A stretch of 64,000 nt of DNA from an uncultured Tateyamaria sp. (GCA_947501275.1 CANMVD010000001.1:1302001-1366000); one strand, 5' to 3'; shown: positions 1-9,394, counted from the stretch's first letter. The notes: generated from the letters alone by a model not told the origin. Translations and numbers: made by a program.

Positions 1-1302
1 CACACCGCCGGTTTGTTCGATCTCCCATGCCGCAGGGGTGGCGGACACAAACACCGATTGCGGGCGCATGGCGTCCCACTCCTCGAACTTGAGGGGACGG
101 TTGTCCATGCAGGAGGGCAAGCGGAACCCGTGCTCGGCCAGCGTGAACTTGCGGCGATAGTCGCCTTTGTACATGCCGCCAATCTGGGGCACGGACACGT
201 GGGATTCATCGGCAAAGACGATGGCGTTGTCGGGGATGAATTCGAACAGGGTGGGGGGCGGCTCGCCCGGTGCGCGCCCCGTCAGATAACGCGAATAGTT
301 CTCGATACCGTTGCACACGCCTGTGGCCTCAAGCATCTCAAGATCAAAGTTGGTGCGCTGTTCGAGCCGTTGCGCTTCGAGCAATTTGCCTTCGTTGACC
401 AGTTGATCCAGCCGGACCTTGAGTTCCTTTTTGATCGAGATGATCGCCTGCGTCATGGTCGGTTTGGGTGTGACGTAGTGCGAGTTGGCATAGACGCGCA
501 CCTGCTCCATCGCGGCGGCCTTTTCCCCGGTCAAAGGGTCGAATTCGGTGATGCTTTCAAGCTCTTCGCCAAAGAAAGACAGCTTCCATGCGCGGTCTTC
601 GAGGTGGGCGGGGAAGATTTCGAGCGAGTCGCCGCGCACCCGGAATGTACCCCGCTGGAACGCCTGATCGTTGCGCTTGTACTGCTGGGCAATGAGGTCG
701 GCCATGACCTGGCGTTGATCATAGGATTTGCCGACCTTGAGGTCTTGGGTCATCGCGCCGTAGGTTTCCACCGACCCGATGCCGTAGATGCACGACACAG
801 AGGCCACGATGATCACGTCATCGCGTTCCAGCAGTGCCCGCGTGGCCGAGTGGCGCATACGGTCGATCTGCTCGTTGATCTGGGATTCCTTCTCGATATA
901 GGTGTCAGACCGGGCCACATAGGCTTCGGGCTGGTAGTAGTCGTAGAAGGATACGAAGTATTCGACGGAATTCTCCGGGAAAAACCCTTTGAATTCGCCA
1001 TAAAGCTGCGCCGCCAGCGTCTTGTTCGGGGCAAGGATGATGGCGGGGCGCTGCGTTTCCTCAATGACCTTGGCCATGGTGTAGGTCTTGCCCGTTCCGG
1101 TCGCCCCCAGCAGAACCTGATCGCGGTCCCCTGCCATCACGCCCGCGCTCAGTTCCTTGATCGCTGTCGGCTGGTCGCCTGCGGGCTGGAATTCGGTGTT
1201 CATGACAAGCCGTTTGCCCCCCTCAAGTTTGAGACGGGTGCGGACGTCTTCGGCTGGATTGGCCAGAAACGTGTCGGAGGTGTCAGTGTGTGCGTGCGGC
1301 AT
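1..1302 (-). CDS. uvrB: Excinuclease ABC subunit B, N-terminal part
   Basis: UvrB is the damage-verifying helicase-like subunit of bacterial nucleotide excision repair; it receives DNA from UvrA and recruits UvrC. The 434 codons seen begin [10 protein letters not shown] at 1302 and stay open to the window edge, so roughly the last 40 percent of a family protein of about 700 residues is missing. Visible are the Walker A motif GATGTGKT (about residues 66-73), the beta-hairpin region with [11 protein letters not shown] and [13 protein letters not shown], and the DESH Walker B motif followed by [13 protein letters not shown]. Identification is certain; the 3' end lies outside the window. The nearest upstream gene, a cyclase on the same strand, ends 53 bases away, so uvrB may be read from its own promoter. 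Confidence 0.97.
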   Translation of the reverse strand, partial: MPHAHTDTSDTFLANPAEDVRTRLKLEGGKRLVMNTEFQPAGDQPTAIKELSAGVMAGDRDQVLLGATGTGKTYTMAKVIEETQRPAIILAPNKTLAAQLYGEFKGFFPENSVEYFVSFYDYYQPEAYVARSDTYIEKESQINEQIDRMRHSATRALLERDDVIIVASVSCIYGIGSVETYGAMTQDLKVGKSYDQRQVMADLIAQQYKRNDQAFQRGTFRVRGDSLEIFPAHLEDRAWKLSFFGEELESITEFDPLTGEKAAAMEQVRVYANSHYVTPKPTMTQAIISIKKELKVRLDQLVNEGKLLEAQRLEQRTNFDLEMLEATGVCNGIENYSRYLTGRAPGEPPPTLFEFIPDNAIVFADESHVSVPQIGGMYKGDYRRKFTLAEHGFRLPSCMDNRPLKFEEWDAMRPQSVFVSATPAAWEIEQTGGV

Positions 1303-1355
1303 ATCGCTAATCTGGTTCGGAATGGGGCAGGTGCAAGGGGTAGAGCGACTTACTG

Positions 1356-2504
1356 TCAGGAACTGGCAGGAGCGTAAAGCGCCATGGGGCTGTCCAACCC
1401 CTTCAGCATCTCGGTGCTGACGTGGCGGGTCGGCGTGGCGGCGAGCTTCGCGACAGTCTGCGACATCAGCACGCTTTCCTTCAGGGCCCCGCAACATGCC
1501 TCGACCCGGGCGGCGGTGTTCACGGACTGACCCAAAACAGTAAAGTCGATCCGCTCTCGCGCGCCGACATTGCCATAAAGCACTTGGCCATAGTGGACGC
1601 CTATGCCGAAGGGCACCGACAGATCCGACAGCGCCGCTATGCCATGTGCCGCATGAGCGGCGGCAATCGCGTTGCGGCAGGCTTGGGCGCGCCCTGCGTT
1701 GGACCCATCGCTCGGGAACAGCGCGAGAACGCCGTCACCCATGAATTTCAGGATCTCGCCGTCATTGTTGTCGACGGCATCCGAAATGACTTCGAAATAA
1801 CTGTTCGCCACTTGCAATGTCTCGGTTGCCGGACGCGTCGCATTCAGGGCCGTCCAGCCGCGAATGTCGCTGAAGAGGATCGCAGCCTCAATCGTTTCGA
1901 TATCACCACGGGTGATCTGGCCGTCAAGCACCCGTTGGCCGGTGCGCGGGCCAAGATAGCTGGTAGCAATAGCTGTGGCCAATTGATGGTTTGCCTTGGC
2001 CTCGACTACGGGTGTCAGGACAGCGGCAAGCCGGTCCAATCCCGAGGTCTGCGCGTCGGAAAATCCACCGACGTCATCGCTGACAAAGACAATCATACCG
2101 ACTCCGCCAAGCGCAAAGATCAGAGGAATGCCATAGTAATCTGTGCCACCTCGATGCCGGAGTTCGTGCAGCGAGGCATGATCCTCTGCGCCCAGTGTTT
2201 CTGTCAGGCGGCGGCGAAAGGGACGACGTGTCTGGGCAATCTCGAGCAACGGACTGCCAGCATAATCAGAGCGGGTCTCGAGCCCTTGCGGTGCAAGAAT
2301 GGGTTCGATTTGTGTGGCGTTTGCCTCCCAGATCACGCTCAGGGCGGCGGTGAGGGGGTGGGTCGTGCGGAAACTCAGGCGGACACGCATTACCGGAACC
2401 CCGCCCTCGCGCAATCGCTGGCCCAACCCGTCCACCAAGTCCTGAACGTTCAGCATGCGGCCCGTTGCCAGCAGCCAATCGACATGGGGGGAGTGGTCAA
2501 ACAT
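1356..2504 (-). CDS. Class III adenylate/guanylate cyclase
   Basis: A 382-residue cytosolic protein with a C-terminal class III nucleotide cyclase domain (about residues 205-375), expected to make cAMP or cGMP. Metal-binding aspartates are seen in FSDIRGW (Asp213) and FMGDGVL (Asp257), and the later [16 protein letters not shown] motif is typical of the catalytic fold. The first 200 residues have no transmembrane segment and resemble the GAF-like sensory module often found N-terminal to such cyclases in Rhodobacteraceae; that is inference. I chose the ATG at 2504 ([10 protein letters not shown]) because the open frame further upstream is low in conservation and runs into the divergent gene at 2603. 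The start could also be the internal Met at about residue 17. Confidence 0.88.
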   Translation of the reverse strand: MFDHSPHVDWLLATGRMLNVQDLVDGLGQRLREGGVPVMRVRLSFRTTHPLTAALSVIWEANATQIEPILAPQGLETRSDYAGSPLLEIAQTRRPFRRRLTETLGAEDHASLHELRHRGGTDYYGIPLIFALGGVGMIVFVSDDVGGFSDAQTSGLDRLAAVLTPVVEAKANHQLATAIATSYLGPRTGQRVLDGQITRGDIETIEAAILFSDIRGWTALNATRPATETLQVANSYFEVISDAVDNNDGEILKFMGDGVLALFPSDGSNAGRAQACRNAIAAAHAAHGIAALSDLSVPFGIGVHYGQVLYGNVGARERIDFTVLGQSVNTAARVEACCGALKESVLMSQTVAKLAATPTRHVSTEMLKGLDSPMALYAPASS

Positions 2505-2602
2505 AGGTGACAGTATGATGGAAGATGGCAGTGAGACAATTCGCATCTTGCGAGGATGCTGTGAATTGTTGATACAACGCACAGCGAATACGGAGTCGTC
2601 AC

Positions 2603-2914
2603 ATGCGCGCACGCATCTATCAGCCTGCCAAAACGGCCATGTCCTCGGGCACGGCCAAGACCAAGCATTGGGTGCTGGAATTTGCACCGGCGTCGGCACG
2701 GTCGGTTGATCCGCTGATGGGGTGGACATCATCGGATGACACACAGGCGCAGGTGCGTATGTCTTTCGACACGAAAGAAGCAGCGCTGGACTATGCCAAG
2801 GAACATGGCATTGACGCGCAAGTGCAAGATCCCAACAAACGTCGCGCCAACATCCGCCCGGGTGGATATGGCGAAAATTTTGCTACGGGTCGGCGCGGGG
2901 CATGGACACACTAA
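2603..2914 (+). CDS. NDUFS4-like NADH dehydrogenase accessory subunit
   Basis: A 103-residue protein of the ETC complex I subunit conserved-region family, homologous to the mitochondrial NDUFS4 (18 kDa, AQDQ) subunit that stabilises the NADH-binding arm of complex I. Evidence is the beginning [16 protein letters not shown], the WVLEF strand, the [21 protein letters not shown] stretch and the ending [12 protein letters not shown]; the spacing and GWT/S motif fit the alphaproteobacterial version. It stands apart from a nuo operon, as is usual for this subunit in alphaproteobacteria. It overlaps the following acetyltransferase gene by 13 bases, so the two are probably co-transcribed. It is divergent from the cyclase gene. 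Confidence 0.9.
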   Translation: MRARIYQPAKTAMSSGTAKTKHWVLEFAPASARSVDPLMGWTSSDDTQAQVRMSFDTKEAALDYAKEHGIDAQVQDPNKRRANIRPGGYGENFATGRRGAWTH

Positions 2915-3366
2915 ACGTCACGCTAGACACGCCATCCAATCCTCAGGTGCGCGCGTTGTTATTGCACCATTTTGAATTGATGCGCGCCTCCTCTCCTGAG
3001 GAAAGCTGCCATGTGATGGAACCCGACACCCTGATCGAAAACGATGTTTCGTTGTTTGCTGCGCGCGATGGTGAGGCGTTGCTGGGTGTGGGCGCTTTGG
3101 CGGTGATCGCGCCGGGTCACGGTGAGTTGAAATCTATGCACACCGCGCAAGAGGCACGCGGGCGCGGTGTGGGCCGCGTTGTCCTTGCAGCGCTTCTGGA
3201 GCATGCCGCCGCGCTAAACCTCACACAAGTCAGCCTCGAGACCGGATCTGCCACGTTGTTTGCGCCCGCGCGTGCGCTCTATGTCGCCCATGGATTTGAA
3301 TTCTGCGCGCCATTTGGCGGCTATGTCGAAGATCCGCTGAGCGTGTTCATGACGCGCAAGATCTGA
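2902..3366 (+). CDS. GNAT family N-acetyltransferase
   Basis: A 154-residue single-domain GNAT protein expected to transfer an acetyl group from acetyl-CoA to an amine; the substrate cannot be read from sequence. The acetyl-CoA-binding motif A is seen as [16 protein letters not shown] (about residues 75-90, Q/RxxGxG/A signature), followed by the motif B region with [11 protein letters not shown] and a C-terminal strand ending FMTRKI. Length is normal for the family. The start ATG overlaps the end of the NDUFS4-like gene, which suggests translational coupling, although there is no known functional link between them. Confidence 0.85.
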   Translation: MDTLNVTLDTPSNPQVRALLLHHFELMRASSPEESCHVMEPDTLIENDVSLFAARDGEALLGVGALAVIAPGHGELKSMHTAQEARGRGVGRVVLAALLEHAAALNLTQVSLETGSATLFAPARALYVAHGFEFCAPFGGYVEDPLSVFMTRKI

Positions 3367-3454
3367 CGACAATCCCGCCACACTTGCACGGGCGTCGGTC
3401 CCGTGACATCGTTCCGCACATTGGATAGTTCATCCCTTCACATACAGGTGTATT

Positions 3455-4084
3455 TTGAAAACGAGTTTATCTTTTGCCGGTCGCCACATCGGATTGATTG
3501 TACGTGGCAAGACATCCGAGGACCATGATCCCGGTGTCATGGAGCAACATGCAGATTGCATTCTTTCCGATGGTGCGCCCATCGGCTTTTTCGGAGAAGG
3601 CAACGGCGGTGCGTCTTCGGGCCAGAGTTCGCAGAACGGGTCCAGCAACTCATCGGGCGGGACATCCGGGTCAACGGGGATCGGGATGACCGGCGCGGTC
3701 TATGATTTCAAGGAGTTCCAACAGAAACGTCCACACTATGTGGATGGGGAATTCGCCCGAAAGTACAATGTTGTTTCCGCCGTATTGCGGATCGCCGTCA
3801 GCGCAGATGAAGCAAAGAAGTTTGATACCTATTGGGCCGAACTCGATGCCAAACCGAAGAACTTCTACCTTTTGGGCGGCAACTGTTCGACCCGTGCATC
3901 GGCTGCGTTCCGGGAATCCGGTATTTTGAGGGGCGGCATTCCCGGCCTCGATACGCCCAACAATCTGTGGAAACAGCTAAAGTCGCATTGTGGGACACGC
4001 GCCGAAGCCCATTTTGGATTGGTGAACTTTCAGCGCGCGGGTGCATCCTACAACGTGACTGTGAGTTCGGTGGGCACGACATGA
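3455..4084 (+). CDS. Unknown protein with candidate cysteine-hydrolase motif
   Basis: I do not recognise this 209-residue protein. The open frame starts with TTG at 3455 (AGGTG lies just upstream); an in-frame ATG lies at 3539. Visible parts are an N-terminal block with EQHADC (His32), a Gly/Ser-rich linker at about residues 49-78, and a C-terminal block with LLGGNCSTRASAAF, where Asn143-Cys144 resembles the nucleophile motif of permuted papain-fold hydrolases (NlpC/P60-LRAT type). A hydrolase role is only a suggestion. There is no clear signal peptide. Its stop overlaps the start of the next gene (ATGA), so the two form a coupled pair. Confidence 0.6.
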   Translation: MKTSLSFAGRHIGLIVRGKTSEDHDPGVMEQHADCILSDGAPIGFFGEGNGGASSGQSSQNGSSNSSGGTSGSTGIGMTGAVYDFKEFQQKRPHYVDGEFARKYNVVSAVLRIAVSADEAKKFDTYWAELDAKPKNFYLLGGNCSTRASAAFRESGILRGGIPGLDTPNNLWKQLKSHCGTRAEAHFGLVNFQRAGASYNVTVSSVGTT

Positions 4085-4533
4085 AGCGCGCGGTCCTTGC
4101 CCTTACGGCTTTGGCCGTTGCTGGGTTTGCATTTGCGTTGATCGCAGTGGCGGAGGATGGAATGAGTACGCAAGACTACAAGTGGGAATGGCCGGCAGGG
4201 CGGGACGTGACCGGAAAGGTCGCCGCAAAGATTACCGGGATCAAGGCTGCATCTGGCGGGCTGTTTGGCATCAAAAAATCTCCCTCTTTCGGGGATTCGT
4301 TGCCGGATCCGGTGGTTGTAAAGGCGCAGGTGGTTGCGTCTGTTCCGGCGTTGAGTGCGACGGACATTGAATTGACCCTGCCCAAACTCGAGCTCGGCGC
4401 TGCCACCGACGGTGCCGTGATCGCAATTGGGACTTTGGACACGGACACAGCGGTATGTGTCGCGGTTATTCCGGCAGATGAAGCTACTGATCCGCAGGCA
4501 TGGCTTGCCGATTGGGATTGCACAGCGGATTAG
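4081..4533 (+). CDS. Unknown small exported protein
   Basis: A 150-residue protein of unknown function starting at the ATG at 4081, whose ATGA overlaps the previous stop. The N-terminus MKRAVLALTALAVAGFAFAL followed by AVAEDG is a clear Sec-type signal peptide, so the mature protein of about 125 residues should be periplasmic or secreted. The mature part is acidic, with a pair of cysteines (AVCVAVIP and DWDCTAD near the C-terminus) that could form a disulfide. The tight coupling with the candidate cysteine hydrolase before it suggests a joint role, such as partner, substrate or inhibitor; this is inference only. No domain is recognised. Confidence 0.65.
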   Translation: MKRAVLALTALAVAGFAFALIAVAEDGMSTQDYKWEWPAGRDVTGKVAAKITGIKAASGGLFGIKKSPSFGDSLPDPVVVKAQVVASVPALSATDIELTLPKLELGAATDGAVIAIGTLDTDTAVCVAVIPADEATDPQAWLADWDCTAD

Positions 4534-4596
4534 GATTGGACCTGCTGATGTGGTCTTGCCACAGACGCGCGCCTGCGCCATGACTGAGCCCCAAGC

Positions 4597-4673
4597 GGTC
4601 CCTTAGCTCAACTGGATAGAGCAGCTGACTTCTAATCAGCAGGTTGAGGGTTCGAGTCCTTCAGGGATCGCCA
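4597..4673 (+). tRNA. tRNA-Arg (anticodon TCT)
   Basis: The full cloverleaf can be folded by eye. The acceptor stem GGTCCCT (4597-4603) pairs with AGGGATC (4663-4669) with one G-T wobble; the D arm is GCTC/GAGC; the anticodon stem GCTGA/TCAGC encloses loop CTTCTAA with anticodon TCT; the T loop is TTCGAGT. CCA is encoded (4671-4673). It reads AGA arginine codons. Confidence 0.95.
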
Positions 4674-4865
4674 GAGCAATTCACGCCAGTGAGTGTGTAC
4701 ACACAAGTCACGTCGGTTTGGAATCTGGCGATGGAGAGTTTGTATGTGTTTCCGCAACTACCACAATGGCTGGTGTGTATCCGTCATTTGCCCGCAGGAA
4801 CACTAGTGTCGCGAGGCGCGGCCTATAACGAAGTCTATTGCAGCGGCGCATGTTGGGCACGTGCC

Positions 4866-5840
4866 CTAGCGGTCCTCAATTCTGCGCGCCGCTGCCCCGT
4901 TCAAGGCCCGAGCAAAGGTCTTGCCCGCTTCCGGGGCCAGAAGCTGGCGCCGCTGTTCCACGCTTTCAGGAACTAATACAGCGCGTCTGGCAACGAAGCG
5001 ACCGGTGTATGGGCCAAAGAACACGGTCCGGAACGTTCTGAACGGGTCAAGTTCCAGGCGTCGATCAAAGCTGTGTCCCAAGCCCGAAATGCGGAAGCCC
5101 GGGGCTGTCGCGACCGGTTCCAGATACCCTTCGACCGAGAGTTGGCGCAGGGCGACCCCGTCGGTGCGGAACCGTCCTTGCCGTACGGATTTCACCGAGA
5201 AACGGTCATTGTTGAAGCGTCCTACAGCCGTTGCATACTGACCGGACTGAAGTGACAGGCCGCCCGCACGCACCAGCTGTGTTTGCCCAATCCTCCATCC
5301 GGTTGCAGAGCTGCCAATGACAACACCCGCGATTGAATCCTCTGCCACGGGGGCAAGACGCAGCAGGCTCGTGCGCAAAGACCCATCCGGCTGCCACAAT
5401 CCGCTTGCTGACACATGTTTGCCGATCAACGCTGAGGTGCTGACGCCGGGTTCCGGTCGGACAGGGGTAGCGTTGATGCTCAACCCGCTGGATTTGCGCG
5501 CCAAAATGCCCGTCAAAGGATCATCTACGTCTATGCGCAGCGCCTCAAGCCGATCTAGGCGGGCGCGTGCAACAATGGTCAACGCTTTGCCCGGCCTCAA
5601 AATACCGTCGCCGGTCAGTTGACCTCCTGCATAGACCTTTGTGCTGGAGGGGACTTCGACGCGCAGCCCGTTGATCAGGACACTGCCGCTGGCTGTCATC
5701 AAACCAACGATACCGGTGCCACCAATACCACCCTCAAAAGGATCCTCACCCAAGGGTGTGGTCACAAGAGCAGGGGCGCAACCGCCCAAAGTCGCGGCAC
5801 CGAGGAGACCCAGGGCGTGGCGTCGGTTCATGGTCTTCAC
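4866..5840 (-). CDS. DUF5666 domain lipoprotein
   Basis: A 324-residue putative lipoprotein. After an N-terminal arginine pair and hydrophobic stretch (MNRRHALGLLGAATLGGCAP) there is a lipobox LGGC, so it is probably exported and lipidated. The motif GGIGGTGIVGLMTA and the repeated beta-rich segments with G.L..DG match DUF5666 proteins, whose OB-like repeats have no known function. Its start overlaps the stop of the DUF6502 gene by 4 bases (ATGA), so the pair is translationally coupled; I recall these two domain families occurring side by side in other proteobacteria. The role is unknown. Confidence 0.82.
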   Translation of the reverse strand: MKTMNRRHALGLLGAATLGGCAPALVTTPLGEDPFEGGIGGTGIVGLMTASGSVLINGLRVEVPSSTKVYAGGQLTGDGILRPGKALTIVARARLDRLEALRIDVDDPLTGILARKSSGLSINATPVRPEPGVSTSALIGKHVSASGLWQPDGSLRTSLLRLAPVAEDSIAGVVIGSSATGWRIGQTQLVRAGGLSLQSGQYATAVGRFNNDRFSVKSVRQGRFRTDGVALRQLSVEGYLEPVATAPGFRISGLGHSFDRRLELDPFRTFRTVFFGPYTGRFVARRAVLVPESVEQRRQLLAPEAGKTFARALNGAAARRIEDR

Positions 5841-6697
5841 GTCTTTTCTGGCCCTTGTTCGTCAGATGCGTCGCCACCATCGGTGTCTTCGCGATAGAAA
5901 TAAATGCCCAATCGATATCTTTGCCGGGGCCCTGCGGCGTCCTTGTCACGGCGATGTAACTGCACGCTTTGATGGTTCAGGTCTTCCAGCAGCGTTTGGG
6001 CCTTTGTGCGGGCCGCATCCTCGATGTCGTCCACAGCATCGGGTGTCATTTGGTTGTAAAAAACGGCCCGTTCAAAAAAGGGTGGCGTTTGCGCAAGCAG
6101 GTTCTCGGTTGCTGCTGCCAGATGATCGCCCACGTTGGCGCCAAAGAACGTCTCTCTGTCCGTTGCGTCCGCGGGGCCGACGATGGCCTCGGCTTGTAGG
6201 GTCAATAGGTTGTCAGATGTTTCGATCACCAGACCTGCGCGCATCAGTTCGTCCAACACTGTGCGCGGGCGGACGTCCTTGCTGACAGATTGAACGAGGC
6301 GGTCAAAGTCAGGTGCGTCTTCGGCAGTGCGCGGCAGGGAGTGCGGCGTGCCGCTGGCATCCGCAAAGTCCGGGCTCGACATCCACTGTCCGATCACAGT
6401 CGCCAAAAGCGCCGTTTTGCGCCGTGTCTGGGCCGAGCCATCGTCAGCTTCTGCACGGATTGTGCGGATGTCTTTTCGGTGAACGCCCGTCAACATTGCG
6501 ATGCGGCTGTCTGTCAGCGGCTTGCCTTCAAGCGCGAAACTATCCTGTGCCACCTCAACAAAAACGCGCTTGAGGAGGCCGTAAACGACCGGTGCCGTCA
6601 AACCTCTTGAGATCATCGTTCGGACGAGGGGGCGAAGTAACCCCCTGAGAACACGCAAAAATGCGTCTGATGCGCCTGTTTCATCTGTGCTTGCCAT
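5837..6697 (-). CDS. DUF6502 family protein, possible DNA-binding regulator
   Basis: A 286-residue cytosolic protein of the DUF6502 family. The N-terminal third contains a helix-turn-helix-like stretch (KPLTDSRIAMLTGVHRKDIR, about residues 58-77), which suggests DNA binding; the rest is mostly helical without recognisable catalytic motifs. It is the first gene of a two-gene unit with the DUF5666 lipoprotein. A pair of near-identical palindromes lies directly upstream, between this gene and the divergent fasciclin gene. By analogy with autoregulated divergent units, this protein could be the factor that binds them, but that is inference. No function is known for the family. Confidence 0.78.
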   Translation of the reverse strand: MASTDETGASDAFLRVLRGLLRPLVRTMISRGLTAPVVYGLLKRVFVEVAQDSFALEGKPLTDSRIAMLTGVHRKDIRTIRAEADDGSAQTRRKTALLATVIGQWMSSPDFADASGTPHSLPRTAEDAPDFDRLVQSVSKDVRPRTVLDELMRAGLVIETSDNLLTLQAEAIVGPADATDRETFFGANVGDHLAAATENLLAQTPPFFERAVFYNQMTPDAVDDIEDAARTKAQTLLEDLNHQSVQLHRRDKDAAGPRQRYRLGIYFYREDTDGGDASDEQGPEKT

Positions 6698-6715
6698 GGG
6701 CCGAAGATACGTGGC

Positions 6716-6791
6716 GTGGAAAAAAATTCCACAAAATACTTGAAATATCCCGCTTGTGCGTCACTTCGCCACTTGTGGGAAAAAATCCCAC
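6716..6791. promoter_or_regulatory. Pair of matching palindromes in divergent promoter region
   Basis: Two 17-base inverted repeats, GTGGAAAAAAATTCCAC (6716-6732) and GTGGGAAAAAATCCCAC (6775-6791), are 59 bases apart centre to centre. Each has a 6-base arm (GTGGRA/TYCCAC) and an A5 centre. They lie between the DUF6502 start at 6697 and the fasciclin start at 6853. Arm sequence, loop and length are conserved, so they look like two sites for the same dimeric regulator. Function is not proven. Confidence 0.6.
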
Positions 6792-6852
6792 CTATTGAAA
6801 ACACGACGAGGGTGCCAAGCGCCGCCTCGCCACCCTCAAAAGGAGACAAGAT

Positions 6853-7341
6853 ATGAAACGCCGTTCTTTCGTGAAGATGACCCTCGCCGGAGCAAGCCTT
6901 GCAGCTTTGGGCGCTTGCGCTGAAATGTCGGGCACACCGGATATTGTTGATACGGCCGTAGCGGCTGGTTCCTTCAACACCCTTGTGGCCGCTGTTCAGG
7001 CAGCCGATCTGGTTGACACATTGAAATCACCAGGACCCTTCACGGTCTTTGCTCCCACTGATGAAGCGTTTGCAGCATTGCCCGCTGGCACGGTCGAAAA
7101 CCTGCTCAAGCCCGAAAACAAGGACCAACTGGTTGCGATCCTGACTTATCACGTGTTGCCGGGCCAAACACTGGCTGCGGATCTGGCGGGCCAGCGTCTG
7201 AGCGTGCCAACCGTGAACGGTGCGAACGTCCATATTGATGGTCGCAATGGGGTCAAAGTTGAAAAAGCCAACGTGATCCAAGCGGATATACTGGCGTCCA
7301 ACGGCGTGATCCACGTCATCGACAAAGTCCTTCTGCCTTAA
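6853..7341 (+). CDS. Fasciclin (FAS1) domain lipoprotein
   Basis: A 162-residue exported protein with a single FAS1 domain. The N-terminus [22 protein letters not shown] has a twin-arginine-like start and a lipobox (LGAC), so it is probably lipidated after export. The FAS1 domain (about residues 30-162) shows the H1 motif [17 protein letters not shown] and the H2 region with YHVLPG and [15 protein letters not shown]1 domains mediate adhesion or protein-protein contacts. A strong Shine-Dalgarno, AAGGAGAC, precedes the ATG. It is followed after 21 bases by a second fasciclin gene with the RTX tail, so the two form an operon downstream of the palindrome pair. Confidence 0.92.
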   Translation: MKRRSFVKMTLAGASLAALGACAEMSGTPDIVDTAVAAGSFNTLVAAVQAADLVDTLKSPGPFTVFAPTDEAFAALPAGTVENLLKPENKDQLVAILTYHVLPGQTLAADLAGQRLSVPTVNGANVHIDGRNGVKVEKANVIQADILASNGVIHVIDKVLLP

Positions 7342-7362
7342 TCCGAAAACAGGAGAACAGTT

Positions 7363-9345
7363 ATGCCAACCGCAACATTCACAGCCTTCGGCGAATCCGA
7401 TCTGACAACGGGCAACCTGACGCATGGAACGGTTTTTACCCTTCCTGCCACGCCCACACTTTCGTTCGCCGTGACCGACAATGATCACCGTCTCAGTGGT
7501 GACTTCTACGACTATTCGCTCGACCGCCACGGCCAGTTTGCCGAGATCACGTCGGGAGATACAGAAGTAGGCAACGGGCACCGGATCTATGCAGAGCGCG
7601 CGTTCCACGTGGTCGACGAAGACGGCAATCGCTACGCACTGCTTGAGATCGAGCAGGAAGGCAGCCATGCCGACTATTTCACTTTTGTCGGTGATGTGCC
7701 GCCTGCTGGGGCAACCCTGACTGTCGGCACGGCCTATGACGTGTTGCGGGTGGATTACGACAAACTGGGCGCAGGCGCGATCACACAGAACATCGTGGCG
7801 ATCGCGGCTGGCTCGGATGATTTCAATCTGCTGGTCAAGGCACTGTCGGCCGCTGGTCTTGTCGAAACAGTTCAGGGTCTGGACGACATCACCGTTTTTG
7901 CGCCCACTGACGCAGCCTTTACGCAGTTGGCTGTTGATCTGGGTTTTGACGGTGACACCAGCAACGAAGACGCTGTGTTTGGCGCAATTGTCGATGCGTT
8001 GACCGCCTTGGCACCGGACGGCGATCCGATCCCCCTGCTGACGAATGTGTTGCTGTACCATGTGTCCGGTGGCGTTCAGACCGCAGACGACATTGCAAGC
8101 AATGGCACGGTTGAGACTTTGCTGACAGATGCAACCTTTGGTGCTGACGGCAGTGAACTGATCGACAATGAACCTGATGTGGCAAACCCCAATATCGTGA
8201 TCGAAGACATTGCCGCCACCAACGGCATCATTCAGGCCATCGACCGGGTGTTGCTGCCCATCGACATCCCCGGCAACGAGGTGGTTGTTCCTGATCCCAC
8301 CTTGTCCATTGCCGAGATCGTTGCTGTCAGCGGCGGTGCATTTGATGATGACAATACCGACTTTGACCTGCTGCTGACGGCCGTGACTGCGGCTGGTTTG
8401 GCCGGGGCATTGGACGCGGAAGGTGCAGATCTGACGGTGTTCGCACCAAATGACGCGGCCTTTGTCGGATTGGCGAACGCGCTTGGCTTTGAGGGCTCGG
8501 ATGAGGGCGAGGCGTTTGCCTTCATCGTGGATGCATTAACGCTGTTGAGCGGCGGCGATGACCCCATCGGCTTGCTGACACAGATCCTGCAATACCATGT
8601 GGCACCAACGGTGCTCGATTCAACAGCCGTTCTGGGGGCTGACGCAATAGAAACCCTGTTGGGCGTTGATCTGGGTGTTGATGGTGCCAGCCTTGTCGAT
8701 CAGGATCCCGACGTTGCCAACCCAAACCTGATCGCCACGGACATCGCGGCCACCAATGGCATTGTCCATGTTCTGGATGGTGTGTTGTTGCCTGTCGATG
8801 TGTTGCAGTCTGACGGTTCTGGCGATGTCGATTTTGTCATTGATGATGACAGCGGCAGCAAGATCCGCACAGGGCTCGACAATGATCTCGTGTCTGGCAA
8901 AGGCGGATCTGACAAGATTGCGCTTGGACGCGGTGATGACGTCGGTCTTGGCGGGGCCGGCAATGACGTTCTGGTGGGCGGCAAGGGCAATGACCTACTG
9001 CTTGGTGGCAGTGGCAACGACCGGGTCATTGGCGGTCAAGGTGATGACGAGATCAACGGCGAAGCCGGGCGTGACCGTCTTGTCGGCCACGGCGGTGACG
9101 ACACGCTGACCGGCGGCACAGGCGCTGACAGCTTCGTCTTTGGCGCCAAGACCGGCCACGATGTCGTGACCGACTTTACCATTGGCGAAGACCTGATCGA
9201 ATTGCGTCACCTTGATGCGTTCGAGGATGTGGATCTGAGCCTGAGCAATGGTGATGACGGTGCATTGATCAACTTTGGCAAGACCAGCATCACCCTGACC
9301 GGTGTTGATGCAAACGACCTCAGCTCGGACGACTTCTTGTTCTGA
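7363..9345 (+). CDS. Large secreted protein with two FAS1 domains and RTX repeats
   Basis: A 660-residue protein with no Sec signal. An N-terminal beta-rich domain of about 130 residues is followed by two FAS1 domains (about 140-305 and 310-480; DDITVFAPTDAAF and ADLTVFAPNDAAF, each ending in a GI..VLDGVLLP-like strand). After them come RTX calcium-binding nonapeptides of the GGxGxDxxx type (about 510-590, for example GGSGNDRVI and GGQGDDEIN), and a C-terminal region FVFGAKTGHDVVTDF typical of type I secretion substrates. It is therefore expected to leave the cell through a type I exporter and bind calcium outside. No exporter genes lie nearby. A role in adhesion or matrix formation is likely by family. 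Confidence 0.9.
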   Translation: MPTATFTAFGESDLTTGNLTHGTVFTLPATPTLSFAVTDNDHRLSGDFYDYSLDRHGQFAEITSGDTEVGNGHRIYAERAFHVVDEDGNRYALLEIEQEGSHADYFTFVGDVPPAGATLTVGTAYDVLRVDYDKLGAGAITQNIVAIAAGSDDFNLLVKALSAAGLVETVQGLDDITVFAPTDAAFTQLAVDLGFDGDTSNEDAVFGAIVDALTALAPDGDPIPLLTNVLLYHVSGGVQTADDIASNGTVETLLTDATFGADGSELIDNEPDVANPNIVIEDIAATNGIIQAIDRVLLPIDIPGNEVVVPDPTLSIAEIVAVSGGAFDDDNTDFDLLLTAVTAAGLAGALDAEGADLTVFAPNDAAFVGLANALGFEGSDEGEAFAFIVDALTLLSGGDDPIGLLTQILQYHVAPTVLDSTAVLGADAIETLLGVDLGVDGASLVDQDPDVANPNLIATDIAATNGIVHVLDGVLLPVDVLQSDGSGDVDFVIDDDSGSKIRTGLDNDLVSGKGGSDKIALGRGDDVGLGGAGNDVLVGGKGNDLLLGGSGNDRVIGGQGDDEINGEAGRDRLVGHGGDDTLTGGTGADSFVFGAKTGHDVVTDFTIGEDLIELRHLDAFEDVDLSLSNGDDGALINFGKTSITLTGVDANDLSSDDFLF

Positions 9346-9357
9346 TCTGGACTGAGT

Positions 9358-9394
9358 GCGGCGGTCCCAAACCAACCCGTCTCGGGGTCGCCGC
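9358..9394 (+). terminator. Possible terminator after the fasciclin operon
   Basis: GCGGCG (9358-9363) pairs with CGCCGC (9389-9394), with partly paired inner bases, followed by ATTTATTGCTTTT. The loop is large and the T tract broken, so it is a weak rho-independent terminator at best. Confidence 0.35.

Noticed and set aside
13..1377. Long plus-strand open frame over uvrB
   Set aside because: It is antisense to a clear uvrB and has no family features; GC-rich codon use leaves the opposite strand open.
4644..4976. Plus-strand frame after tRNA-Arg
   Set aside because: It begins inside the tRNA and overlaps the DUF5666 gene antisense; no coding features are seen. The interval 4674-4865 holds nothing I can name.
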